From Actinomadura meyerae (lineage in GTDB: Bacteria > Actinomycetota > Actinomycetes > Streptosporangiales > Streptosporangiaceae), in NCBI RefSeq assembly GCF_900188445.1, contig NZ_FZOR01000029.1, forward strand, positions 46,008-110,007: DNA of 64,000 nt, read 5' to 3'. Both the position numbers and the translations under genes were made by a program. Positions 47,182 to 55,179 of the stretch are shown here, one piece after another (the stretch's first letter is position 1; every line of letters begins with the position of its first letter). The notes beneath the pieces are model-generated. The model saw nothing but the letters and a program-made list of their open reading frames with translations, did not search any database and was not told the origin of the DNA.

Positions 47182-47919
47182 ATGACGGATTGGTCGCGAC
47201 TCTCGCACGCCTACGGTTCCGCCGAGAACATTCCCGGGCTCCTCGATCGGGTTGCGGCCGGACGAGATGATCAGGCGTGGAACGAACTGTGGTCGGCGCT
47301 GTGCCACCAGGGAACCGTCTATTCCGCTAGCTTTGCGGCCCTGCCGCGCCTCGCGGCCATCGCGTCCGACCAGGAGACGGGAGACGATGACGCCGTCATG
47401 GCGGTCTTGCTGGCCGGCGCCATCGTGGCCGGTGAAGCCCAGCCGTACAACTCCGTCGACGTCCGCGCACGCCATGCGGCGGACATCGATGCCCTCGGCC
47501 GCATCGCCATCCGCATGCTGCCTGCGGCGTCCGACCGCAATACGTACGTGTACCTTCTGCAGTCCGTGCTGGCCTTCGAGGGCGTCCGCGTCTGGGGGCA
47601 TCGGCTCGAAGGTCTCAACAATGATGAGTACGAGATCGAATGTCCGCAATGCAGTGTCGAGATGTTCGTCGCCTTCGGCGATGACGGTCACTTCTCCTGT
47701 GTCGGCGACTACGCCACGGACGCGGATGTTCCCAAGCTTCCGCTGCGCCCTGCGGACCCGAAGGCCATGAGCCGCTTGGCGGACCGCCTGCACACCACTG
47801 CCCGCACCCATGGCCAGGAGGAGGTGGCGGTGCGGCTGACGTACCTGTTCGGTACGGCGACCTGCCCTGAGTGCGGCGCGGAACTCCCAGTGGCGGACCA
47901 GATCCACCCCCACTGGTGA
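47182..47919 (+). CDS. Hypothetical protein with C-terminal zinc-ribbon-like Cys pairs
   Basis: 245 aa. The N-terminal half is helical and HEAT-like (WNELWSALCHQGTVYSASFAALPRLAAIAS, AVMAVLLAGAIVAGE). The C-terminal half has two CxxC knuckles, ECPQCSVEM (about residue 155) and TCPECGAEL (about 233), that could bind one zinc. This arrangement occurs in many actinobacterial proteins of unknown function and in some immunity-protein-like families. ATG 47182 lacks a clear ribosome site. A strong hairpin follows the gene. Confidence 0.7.
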   Translation: MTDWSRLSHAYGSAENIPGLLDRVAAGRDDQAWNELWSALCHQGTVYSASFAALPRLAAIASDQETGDDDAVMAVLLAGAIVAGEAQPYNSVDVRARHAADIDALGRIAIRMLPAASDRNTYVYLLQSVLAFEGVRVWGHRLEGLNNDEYEIECPQCSVEMFVAFGDDGHFSCVGDYATDADVPKLPLRPADPKAMSRLADRLHTTARTHGQEEVAVRLTYLFGTATCPECGAELPVADQIHPHW

Positions 47920-47974
47920 TCGCTGCTGGGCGGTGCATGTCCCAGCCAGCGACTCAGTAGCAGAGCGGCCATTC

Positions 47975-48009
47975 CGTGCGTTCCGCGTTCCGCGAGGGCG
48001 GAACGCACG
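47975..48009. terminator. 12-bp perfect hairpin between convergent genes
   Basis: cgtgcgttccgc (47975-47986) pairs with gcggaacgcacg (47998-48009) around an 11-nt loop, 56 bases beyond the zinc-ribbon gene stop and about 110 bases past the end of the DUF222-HNH gene. Confidence 0.7.
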
Positions 48010-48120
48010 CTATGAGCACGAAGTCGGAGGCGACCCCGGCACCCGTGGACTAACGGCAGGCCGAACGCCTCCATTGGCGAAGAAGCCAACGGTGGGCCTG
48101 GACCTGCCGGTCATGACGGC

Positions 48121-49368
48121 TCATGCGGCCTCGGCCCATGTGGGTGGTGGGTGTCTTCGCTGGTGGAGGGGGACGGTGTCGGGTGGGTGGAGCCGGTAGG
48201 TGTAGCGGCCGTCCTGCGCTTTGGTGATGTGGAGTCGGTCGGGGTGGGTGTGTTTGTAGCGGTTGTGCCAGCCGCAGGTGAGTGCGAGTTTGTCGATGTC
48301 GGTGGGGCTGTTGCCGAGGGCCCAGCCGTGGACGTGGTCGACCTCGCACAGTGTCCCGGGGACCTCGCAGCCCTGCACCGCGCAGGTGTCGTAGAGCGTT
48401 TCCAGGACTTGGCGCTGCGGGACGGTGGCGAACCTGACCCGATGGCCCAGGTACAGCGGGGTGTTCCCGGCGCCGAGCAGCAGCGGTGACACCCCGGCGC
48501 TCAGAGCGATGCGCCGGGCCTGGGCCGCTGGGATCGGGGTGCCGTCGGTGAGTCTGGCCGGGGTGGTTCCGCCGGTGAGGGTGTCCAGGTCGCAGATGAC
48601 GGTGACCTTGGTGGCCCTGTGTCCACCCGCCAGCACACCGGTAAGTGCGGCCGCGGTTCGCTCCGAAAGGTCGCGCCGGTCGTCGGTCCCGGCGGGCTTG
48701 GCCAGCGGTGCGAGGGTGCCGTCCCAGATCGCGGCGTCCTCGGCGTTGAGCCAGCCCTTGATGTAGCGGCCACCGTCCAACGACCGGGTCGAGTCGATCC
48801 AGGACCGCTCATACCCCCGCTTCACGTCCTCGGGGGCTTGTTCGCGCCCGTCGCGTTCGGCGATGACGTCACGGATCCGCTTACCGAACGAGGCGACCTT
48901 CCCGGCCGAGAAGCCCTGGTCGACCATGCCGAGCAGGGTGGTCTCGGCAGTGGCGCAGTCATCATCGTCCAGGCGGGCGGTGGCCTCGGCGATCGTCGCG
49001 GCGTACCCGGTCGACAGTTCACCGGCGGTCCACCGCTCGGTGACCTCCGTCAGACGGTGCCGCTGCCGCGCCAGGGTCAACCGCTCTTTGGCGCGGGATT
49101 CGCGCATGCCCATACGGGACCGCAGCCAGGAGCGAGTGGAGGGAAATCCCCACCGCTGCACCTCACGGGCCCCGTCCACCACACCGACGAAACCGGCCAG
49201 CGCAGCTTCCAGCAGATCAGTGTCGGCGGCGAGTTCCTCGGCCAGCTCCAGGCAGGCGGTTGGGGAGTCGGGGGCGGTGCGGGAGGCGAGTGCGGCGGCG
49301 ATCGCCGATACCGCGTGCACCAATTCAGCGGTGGACGCGGCGTCAAGATCGCCCGCAATCAAGCTCAT
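48121..49368 (-). CDS. DUF222 / HNH endonuclease (REP13E12-type) protein
   Basis: 415 aa. DUF222 helical domain across about 1-300 (RWGFPSTRSWLRSRMGMRES, LSTGYAATIAEATARL, VTVICDLDTLTGG, ARRIALSAGVSPLLLG), then an HNH nuclease module (TCAVQGCEVPG, CEVDHVHGWALGN, LALTCGWHNRYKH; about 325-375) with the Cys knuckles and the HNH Asp-His/Asn/His residues. In mycobacteria this protein type defines the REP13E12 repetitive elements. ATG 49368. A 171-bp palindromic element lies 167 bp upstream, which may belong to the same mobile unit. Confidence 0.88.
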   Translation of the reverse strand: MSLIAGDLDAASTAELVHAVSAIAAALASRTAPDSPTACLELAEELAADTDLLEAALAGFVGVVDGAREVQRWGFPSTRSWLRSRMGMRESRAKERLTLARQRHRLTEVTERWTAGELSTGYAATIAEATARLDDDDCATAETTLLGMVDQGFSAGKVASFGKRIRDVIAERDGREQAPEDVKRGYERSWIDSTRSLDGGRYIKGWLNAEDAAIWDGTLAPLAKPAGTDDRRDLSERTAAALTGVLAGGHRATKVTVICDLDTLTGGTTPARLTDGTPIPAAQARRIALSAGVSPLLLGAGNTPLYLGHRVRFATVPQRQVLETLYDTCAVQGCEVPGTLCEVDHVHGWALGNSPTDIDKLALTCGWHNRYKHTHPDRLHITKAQDGRYTYRLHPPDTVPLHQRRHPPPTWAEAA

Positions 49369-49534
49369 GCATCCATGATACCCGTCCGGACATCAAACCG
49401 CTCTTCAGAATCGAATATCGACCATGATTCTTTCGAACTCTCGTGATCGCCGCTGGCCGGTTCTTGCATATACCGCATTTCGGGCATCTTGGTTTTGTTG
49501 GCTTGTGGATTGTGTGTTGTGCGTTCCTTCTTGG

Positions 49535-49705
49535 GGTGGGGGCGGCGCGTCGGGCAGAGGGCAGGCGGAGCCTGCCCGACGAAAGCTGCACTCAGGGGCC
49601 GCAGAGGCTCCAAAGTCAAGGGTGGGACGAAGTCCCATCGCGAAGCGACGCCGAAGGCGCCCTTGACTTTGGAGGGGCGGCCCCGTACGCAGCGCCGCCC
49701 CCACC
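49535..49705. other. 171-bp multi-stem palindromic element upstream of the DUF222-HNH gene
   Basis: Nested perfect stems: outer 14 bp (49535-49548 with 49692-49705), 8 bp (49595-49602 with 49677-49684) and inner 15 bp (49608-49622 with 49660-49674). The inner stem encloses three back-to-back hairpins with GAA triloops (tgggac/gtccca, tcgc/gcga, cgcc/ggcg). A fourth hairpin, 10 bp (49548-49557 with 49572-49581), lies between the outer and middle stems. Either strand would fold into a compact branched structure. No protein gene is convincing in 49369-49812. It may be a mobile-element end, a structured RNA or a recombination site. Confidence 0.75.
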
Positions 49706-49812
49706 ACGATTCCACCAACACACCTGGGACGAACTATGTCCGGCGCGCCTCCGACAGGCATCCCAAGGACGGTGGCCATCCGCACCGAGTGTGGGTGGAC
49801 AAGGTCAACTCG

Positions 49813-50271
49813 TCATTCAGAGGGCGCCTCCGACTGCGCGGCATCGAATGCCTGAGCGACGGCAAGACTGTCCTCGTAGACGTGGTGCCGGGTGATGAGG
49901 CCGTGTTCGACCGTGAGGTGCAGCGCGAACCGGGCCCGGTAAGCACGTCCAGTGGACCGGGCAGTCTGACGGATCTCGCCGAGCACCACCGCCTCATCGC
50001 CGTCGACGAGGACATGCTCGACCTCGGTGGCCACCTGGTCCGGCACGTGGTGCTCGGCGAGTTCTCGGTAGTGGGCGGCCGCATCGGCGCGGGTGGAGCG
50101 ATGGCGGATCCACGGGGTGTCGGCACGGCCGTGCTCGGCTTCGGGCCAGCTCAGCTTCCAGTCTCCATGATCGGCGTACAACGCCGCGATGCGCTCCGGG
50201 TCCCCCTCACCGATCCGGCGCAGCAACTCCTCCACGACCGCCCGCGTGGTCGTAAACGTGGCTATGGACAT
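49813..50271 (-). CDS. NTF2-like (SnoaL / ketosteroid-isomerase-related) protein
   Basis: 152 aa. Cone-shaped NTF2-fold pattern: long N-terminal helix (TRAVVEELLRRIGEGDPERIAALYADHGDWKL), a strand-rich sheet (VLVDGDEAVVLGEIRQTARSTGRAYRARFALHLTVEHGLI) and a final TRHHVYEDSLAVAQAF. Family members bind or isomerise small hydrophobic molecules or act as stress-related proteins; the ligand is unknown. ATG 50271. It lies downstream of the MerR regulator on the same strand, 212 bp away, with no gene in the gap, and may belong to its regulon. Confidence 0.82.
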   Translation of the reverse strand: MSIATFTTTRAVVEELLRRIGEGDPERIAALYADHGDWKLSWPEAEHGRADTPWIRHRSTRADAAAHYRELAEHHVPDQVATEVEHVLVDGDEAVVLGEIRQTARSTGRAYRARFALHLTVEHGLITRHHVYEDSLAVAQAFDAAQSEAPSE

Positions 50272-50483
50272 GGCGAACCCTCCCGATCTGGTGCCGTGTC
50301 ACAACGACAAGCGACACGACACGCGTCGCCGCCACTCTTGCCCGCACCGACCGGCCAAGGCGATTACCTCGCAGGTAGGCAGCCTTAAGTCAGTCTTGAG
50401 GCAGTCCCAAAGGATGCGGGTCAGGGCGTAGGGCGAGGTCAGCAGGAGAAACGAGACAAGACACGGCCATGCTCGTCCTTGCC

Positions 50484-50906
50484 TCAGGCCGTCGGATCCC
50501 AGAGGCCGCCGGCCTCGCCGCGGGCGAGGTGCTCGGCGTAGACGCCGACCTTCCAGGCGATGACTGAACGGCACTCCTCCAGCGCCTGGATCTGTGCCTC
50601 GACGCGCTGCCGATGGGCGTCGAGGAGTTGCAGGCGCTCGGCCTCGTTGCCCGGACCATGCCGCACCAACTCGGCGAACCGTTTGAGGTCGGCGAGCGGC
50701 ATACCGGATTCCCGCAGCTTGACGCAGATCAGCAGCCAGTCGACATCGGCGGTGGTGTATCGCCGCCGGCCGCCCGCGGTGCGCTGAACCGGTCCGACCA
50801 GCAAGCCCTCGCGCTCGTAGAAGCGCAGTGCGTGCACGCTGAGCCCGGTCCGCTCCGCCACCTCGCCGATGCTCAGCGGCTCCACACGGGTTTCGGCAGT
50901 CGCCAT
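50484..50906 (-). CDS. MerR-family transcriptional regulator
   Basis: 140 aa. Winged-helix MerR DNA-binding domain: LSIGEVAERTGLSVHALRFYEREGLL, RRRYTTADVDWLLICVKLRESGMPLADL. A dimerisation coiled coil (ERLQLLDAHRQRVEAQIQALEECRSVIAWKVGVYAEHL) follows. No metal-binding Cys pair, so it probably senses an organic signal. ATG 50906. It is divergent from a short-chain dehydrogenase, and the intergenic region carries a 19-bp-spacer promoter with a dyad, the classical MerR target. Confidence 0.92.
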   Translation of the reverse strand: MATAETRVEPLSIGEVAERTGLSVHALRFYEREGLLVGPVQRTAGGRRRYTTADVDWLLICVKLRESGMPLADLKRFAELVRHGPGNEAERLQLLDAHRQRVEAQIQALEECRSVIAWKVGVYAEHLARGEAGGLWDPTA

Positions 50907-50923
50907 GCCGCCCAGCCTAGGAC

Positions 50924-50954
50924 TTGATCTAGACCTCACTCTAGTTCCTAGCGT
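50924..50954 (+). promoter_or_regulatory. MerR-type promoter with 19-bp spacer and operator dyad
   Basis: TTGATC (50924-50929) and TAGCGT (50949-50954) are separated by 19 bp. Within the spacer, CTAGA-N6-TCTAG (50929-50944) is a perfect inverted repeat. MerR regulators activate such over-long spacers by underwinding DNA. The expected transcription start falls at or just before ATG 50962, so the message is probably leaderless. Confidence 0.75.
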
Positions 50955-50961
50955 CGTCGGC

Positions 50962-51933
50962 ATGACCATCACTGATCAGCAGCCGCTCGGGTCGCCCTTC
51001 TCCGCCTCCACCACCGTCGACGACGTCATGGCCGGCCTGGACCTCTCCGGCATGACCGCCGTGGTGACCGGGGGTTATTCCGGACTCGGGCTGGAGACCA
51101 CCCGGGGTCTGGCGGCCGCCGGGGCCCACGTCATCGTTCCGGCGCGCCGTCCCGACACCGCCCGCGCCGTCCTCCAGGACGTTCGGGGCTGCGACGTCAT
51201 CGCCATGGACCTGGCCGACCTCGGCAGCGTGCGCGCCGCCGCCGTACAGATCAGCGACCGGCTCGACCGGCTCGACATCCTGATGGCCGTCGCGGGCGTC
51301 ATGGCCACTCCGGAGCGGCGAGTCGGGCCCGGCTGGGAAGGCCAGCTCGCCGCCAACCACTTCGGGCACTTCGCACTCACCACCGAGCTCTACCCGCTTC
51401 TGGCCGCCGCGGACGGCGCGCGCGTCGTCGTCAACAGCTCCGCCGGACATGCCCTCACCGACATCCGCTGGCATGACCCGCACTTCCGTACCGGCTATGA
51501 CAAGTGGCTGGCCTACGGCCAGGCCAAGACCGCCAACGTCCTGTTCGCGGTGCACCTCGACACCATCGGACGCGACGACGGCGTCCGGGCGTTCGCCCTG
51601 CACCCCGGCAAGATCATCACAGGTCTCCAGCGGGACATGACTCGCCAGGAACAGATCGACCGCGGGTGGGTGGACGAGCACGGCAACGTGATCGGCGCCG
51701 ACTTCAAGACCCCCTCCCAGGGCGCCGCGACCGGCCTTTGGGCAGCCACCTCGCCACTCCTCAACGGCCGTGGCGGGCTCTACCTGGAGGACTGCGACGT
51801 CGCACGCGTCTCCACCCCCGAGCAGCCCATGGACGACGAAGGCGTCCGCGCCTACGCCATCGCACCCGACTCCGCCGCGCGACTCTGGGACCTGTCTCTC
51901 GCGGCGACCGGCGCCATCCCGATCACCCGATGA
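50962..51933 (+). CDS. Short-chain dehydrogenase/reductase
   Basis: 323 aa, 'extended/retinol-dehydrogenase-like' SDR. Cofactor motif TGGYSGLGLE (about 35-44), VPARRP after strand 2 (Arg favouring NADP), AMDLADLGSV, and catalytic residues in VVNSSAGH (Ser) and YGQAKTAN (Tyr-x-x-x-Lys, about 198-202). HPGKIITGLQRDM follows. The substrate could be an aldehyde, ketone or alcohol. ATG 50962, with promoter and operator directly abutting. Control by the divergent MerR protein is likely from the sequence of the intergenic region. Confidence 0.93.
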   Translation: MTITDQQPLGSPFSASTTVDDVMAGLDLSGMTAVVTGGYSGLGLETTRGLAAAGAHVIVPARRPDTARAVLQDVRGCDVIAMDLADLGSVRAAAVQISDRLDRLDILMAVAGVMATPERRVGPGWEGQLAANHFGHFALTTELYPLLAAADGARVVVNSSAGHALTDIRWHDPHFRTGYDKWLAYGQAKTANVLFAVHLDTIGRDDGVRAFALHPGKIITGLQRDMTRQEQIDRGWVDEHGNVIGADFKTPSQGAATGLWAATSPLLNGRGGLYLEDCDVARVSTPEQPMDDEGVRAYAIAPDSAARLWDLSLAATGAIPITR

Positions 51934-52109
51934 ACCCGCACTCCGCGCGCGCATACACGCTGTCTGCCACCGTGCCGCACTCCGCCCTGCGCAGCCGGCC
52001 TCACCGAGTGTTCACGGTCTGGACTCGAAACAGGCCAAGACGGTAGGCCGAGCGAAATCGGCAGGAGCGGATGCGCGGATTCGTATATCTGCACTCCACT
52101 ATCGCCGGC

Positions 52110-52205
52110 CTCTGCCGGCAGGCCCGCGCCGGTCTCTGCCGGCAGGCCCGCGCCGGTCTCTGCCGGCGGGCCCGCGCCGGTCTCTGCCGGCAGGCCCGCG
52201 CCGAC
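52110..52205. repeat. Four 24-bp GC-rich tandem repeats in a gene-poor stretch
   Basis: ctctgccggcaggcccgcgc followed by cggt recurs at 52110, 52134, 52158 and 52182, with near-perfect identity. Each unit contains the palindrome tgccggca. The surrounding 51934-52419 contains no gene I can support. Confidence 0.8.
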
Positions 52206-52419
52206 CTCTCCAACCGGCCCGCGCCGAGCCGCTCGCCGCTGAGGAAAGACGCCACCAGAGCCGCCTTTCAAGCGCGGTCGGCGCGGGCCCAGATCTGGCT
52301 TGCTGCCCACGACACAACCTTCATCCATCGTCACCGGCAACGATGCCTGCTACGGCTCAAATGACTTCACCCGCACCGTCGGGAGGAACAGTCAATACCT
52401 GTGGATCGGGTCTTTCGTG

Positions 52420-52763
52420 TCAGTGGAATTGGCCGGCTTGATGTAGGTGGTCGAAGATGACCTGGTCGACGGGGGATACCTGGTCGCGGTCGGCGTAGGT
52501 GAGCCAGACGAGTTCTGCGATTTCGCTGCCGGGGGTCGGCTGGCCATGGTGGTCGGCGGTGTAGCAGGTCATCTGCACGGTGACGCCGACGGCGTGGCCG
52601 TGTGCTTGCGCCCGGAAGGTGCCCACGTGCGTGGCGGTGGCCGGGACGATGGCGAAGGCGAGTTCTTCGTCGATTCCTCTGATCAGGGTGTCAAGGTCGG
52701 TTTCGCCTTCTTCGCGTTTGCCGCCGGGGATGTAGTAGACATCCTTGCCGTGTGAACGCTGCG
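52420..52763 (-). pseudogene. Nudix hydrolase lacking its N terminus
   Basis: On the minus strand the frame reads RSHGKDVYYIPGGKREEGET then LDTLIRGIDEELAFAIVPAT and continues to QVIFDHLHQAGQFH. The Nudix box is GGKREEGE...RGIDEEL; the second box residue (family REx2EE) reads Gly, so a metal ligand may be altered. Homologues start about 18 residues earlier; here that part is replaced by an IS256 transposase end. Probably inactive or expressed only from a fused transcript. Confidence 0.7.
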
Positions 52764-52948
52764 CCTGCGCGGACGAGGGCGACCACGTGGGGTGCGTTCA
52801 CCGCCCGCCAGCGGGTCTGAGCGGATTCGGTGAGCTTGAAGGCCATGGCCAGGCCGGCGGCCCGTGAGCCGGGAGGCCCCTTGGTGGCCTTGGTCCGGTG
52901 CCTGACTGTGGCGAAGGTGCTTTCGATCGGGTTCGTGGTGCGCAGGTT
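52751..52948 (-). pseudogene. IS256-family transposase, C-terminal remnant
   Basis: NLRTTNPIESTFATVRHRT, KATKGPPGSRAAGLAMAFKL and TESAQTRWRAVNAPHVVALV match the conserved C terminus of IS256-type (mutator-like) DDE transposases, including the late Glu of the catalytic triad in NPIE. The preceding domains are missing and the sequence upstream (52949-53110) does not belong to the family. The fragment is fused out of frame to the Nudix remnant. Confidence 0.85.
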
Positions 52949-53122
52949 TCCAAATCTCGGCGAGCGCCTCACCGGGGAGGTACACCCCTTCCCGGCCGAT
53001 CCACAGCTCTCAAGCATTGCTCCCGTCGGAAGCCGGCCGACCTTACGAATCACTGGAGGCCCGTCCCGTCGTAGGCGGCAGCCTGCCGGGAGAGCCGCCA
53101 GCCCTTAGACCGATGCAACAGG

Positions 53123-54142
53123 TCAGCGGTAGTGGTCGGCGACGGCCGTGAAAGCGGCCTTCGGTTCCCAGGGCATGTCGGGATAGGTGGTGCCGTGGCC
53201 GTTTTCGAGGACCTTCACGATGCCGTAGCTCGCCAGGTCCAGGTCGTCGCGCGGATCTCCGCCGGGGCGGTGCGGGTGGTCGTAGAGGGCGAAGATGAAC
53301 ACGAACGCGCTGTCGACGCCTTCGGCTTCGAAGACGTCCAGCACTTCGCTCAGGTAGGCGGCCTGGCCGGCTTCGTCGCGGGCGTACTCGCCGTCCAGCC
53401 GGACGGGCGCGCCGGTGTCCTCGTCGTACTCGACGATCTCCAGGCCCCGCGCGCCGACGTCGCCGGCCCCGCGGAAGCAGGCGGAGCCGAACTCGGTGAT
53501 CGCGACCGGCTTGCCCTGCGCGACGAGCGTCCGGACACCTTCGCGGAACTGGTCCGCGATGTCGGCCGAGCGGTAGAGGTCCATGGAGATGATGTCGAAG
53601 GGCGTCCAGTCCACGAAGTCGAGCTGGACGGCCGCGTAGGTGATCCGGCCGCCGAAGCGCTCGCGGACGAGCTTCACGGCGTCGCCGAGGAAGGCGTTCA
53701 CGCGGCCGCCGGCCTGGGTGATCAGCTCGCGCAGCCGCTCCGGTCGACTCAGGAGTGCGACCCGCTCGGCCAGGGAGTCGCCGGGGAGGAAGCCCCTGTT
53801 CATCAGGCTCAGCTCCGCGCCCGTCACGAACACCACGTCGGCGCCCCGCAGCCGGAGCCGCTCGGCGCGTTCGGCGCAGTCGGCGAAGAGCGCCAGCATC
53901 TCCTCGCAGGTCAGCTCCAGCGGATAGGGCGAGAACCAGACCTCGAGACCCAGGTCGGCGGCCAGCGTCGCGGCCAGTTCCAGCCGGTCGGGGTCGCCGC
54001 CGCTGATGCGGACGGCGTTGCAGTGCAGATCGTCCCGGATGATGCGGAGTTCGCGCTCGGCCAGCGCCGGGTCGAAGCGTTCGCGCGAGTTCCGCCCGTC
54101 GCGGATGAAGCCGGTGTCGTAGGTGATGCCCTTGGCGCGCAT
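53123..54142 (-). CDS. Glycosidase-like TIM-barrel protein of unknown substrate
   Basis: 339 aa. The sequence follows the (beta/alpha)8 pattern of clan-A glycoside hydrolases: VRISGGDPDRLELAATLAADLGLEVWFSPYP, VVFVTGAELSLMNRGFLPG (Glu at the end of strand 4, position of the acid/base), DIISMDLYRSADIA, and KPVAITEFGSACFRGAG with Glu in the nucleophile position of strand 7. Two Glu residues in these strands suggest a retaining hydrolase. No signal peptide, so the enzyme is cytosolic. Similar actinobacterial proteins are annotated inconsistently. Divergent from a TetR regulator with an operator between them. Confidence 0.65.
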   Translation of the reverse strand: MRAKGITYDTGFIRDGRNSRERFDPALAERELRIIRDDLHCNAVRISGGDPDRLELAATLAADLGLEVWFSPYPLELTCEEMLALFADCAERAERLRLRGADVVFVTGAELSLMNRGFLPGDSLAERVALLSRPERLRELITQAGGRVNAFLGDAVKLVRERFGGRITYAAVQLDFVDWTPFDIISMDLYRSADIADQFREGVRTLVAQGKPVAITEFGSACFRGAGDVGARGLEIVEYDEDTGAPVRLDGEYARDEAGQAAYLSEVLDVFEAEGVDSAFVFIFALYDHPHRPGGDPRDDLDLASYGIVKVLENGHGTTYPDMPWEPKAAFTAVADHYR

Positions 54143-54165
54143 GGAGGGGTCCTCTCTTTTCGTTT

Positions 54166-54184
54166 AGGGTACGAACCGTACCTT
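54166..54184. promoter_or_regulatory. Probable TetR operator between divergent genes
   Basis: ggtacg-aac-cgtacc (54168-54182) is a perfect 6-bp inverted repeat, and the flanks (agg...ctt) extend it with one mismatch. It lies 24 bases before the start codon of the glycosidase-like gene and about 70 bases before the TetR gene, so it can control both. Confidence 0.65.
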
Positions 54185-54255
54185 ACTTGCCTCCTGCACG
54201 GCGACGACGCCAACCTTGGCGAGGAACGGGCGGTACCGGATACGGGGATGAGGGC

Positions 54256-54876
54256 ATGGCGGACGATCCGGAAAAGCGACCAGGGGACGGGCAGACGCGA
54301 CGCCGTGGCGCCGTTCTGGAGGAGGCGATCCTCGACGCCGCCGTAGCGGAGCTCACCGAGTCGGGGTTCTCCGGGCTGACCATGGACCGGGTCGCCGAGC
54401 GCGCCCGCACCAACAAGAACGCGATCTACCGCCGCTGGCCCAACCGGCTGGCGCTCGGCATCGCCGCCTACCGGCGGCTGGCCAGGACCGTCCAGCCGCC
54501 CGACACCGGCAACCTGCGCGACGACGTCCTCGAGCAGCTCCGCCGGGCGAACCGCCACTGGAGTTCGCCGCTCGGCGCGATATTGCGCGATCTGCTCGCG
54601 GCGGCGGGCGGGGCATCGGAACTGCTGGCGCAGCTACCGGACCAGTCGGCGGACGCCGTCGCCGCGCCCTGGCTGACCATCCTCGGACGGGCGGTGGCGC
54701 GCGGGGAGGTCGCCCCGGAGGCACTCCATCCGCGCGTCGCGACCGTGGCGATCGTCCTGCTCCGCAACGAGTTCGTGGTGCGCGGCGTACCTACCGCGCC
54801 CGACGAGGTCCTCGTCGAGATCGTCGACGAGGTGTACCTCCCGCTGGTGCGCCGGCGCGGCACACCGGACGGCTGA
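54256..54876 (+). CDS. TetR-family transcriptional regulator
   Basis: 206 aa. The N-terminal HTH reads LEEAILDAAVAELTESGFSGLTMDRVAERARTNKNAIYRRWPNR, a typical TetR DNA-binding domain. The C-terminal ligand domain (residues about 80-200) includes a short region ASELLAQLPDQSADAVAAPWLTILGRAVARGEV similar to TetR_C type members. ATG 54256 follows AGGGC. The divergent target gene and the palindrome at 54166-54184 suggest repression of the glycosidase-like gene and autoregulation; ligand unknown. Confidence 0.92.
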   Translation: MADDPEKRPGDGQTRRRGAVLEEAILDAAVAELTESGFSGLTMDRVAERARTNKNAIYRRWPNRLALGIAAYRRLARTVQPPDTGNLRDDVLEQLRRANRHWSSPLGAILRDLLAAAGGASELLAQLPDQSADAVAAPWLTILGRAVARGEVAPEALHPRVATVAIVLLRNEFVVRGVPTAPDEVLVEIVDEVYLPLVRRRGTPDG

Positions 54877-55179
54877 CCCGCGCCGGCGGCTCCTTGTCCG
54901 TGAGCTTCCAGAAACAGCTTGTCCGCAATGGTTTTCGCCGTGGTCGAACCGCTTTTCGTTCGGCATCCGGTCCACTCCGGGATTCCACGGATTTCGACAC
55001 GCCGCCATAGCCGCCTAGGGGACGAACCCGTTAATGTGGCAACGTTGCCATGCTGCGATCGGTGTGATCTCGGCATGCGCCGCCACGAGCGCAAGGGGGC
55101 CTCGTCGAATGGGGATACCGCACGACCTCCACAACGATTCTCCTCATCCATGGGGCGTTTTCCTCGGGAGTGGCCGCTG
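54877..55179. other. 303-bp stretch without a supported gene
   Basis: One frame on the plus strand is open from 54919 into the next gene, but its codon pattern and lack of a ribosome site make it unconvincing. No strong hairpin or repeat was seen. Confidence 0.5.

Noticed and set aside
49443..50388. Open frames across the palindromic element on both strands
   Set aside because: They read through perfect inverted repeats and lack homology or ribosome sites; the secondary structure explains the sequence better.
52110..52205. 24-bp GC-rich repeats considered as a CRISPR array
   Set aside because: No unique spacers between copies and no cas genes in the window.
54919..55179. Upstream extension of the 178-aa hypothetical gene
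   Set aside because: The extension has unusual composition and no ribosome site, whereas ATG 55180 has GGGAG at proper distance.
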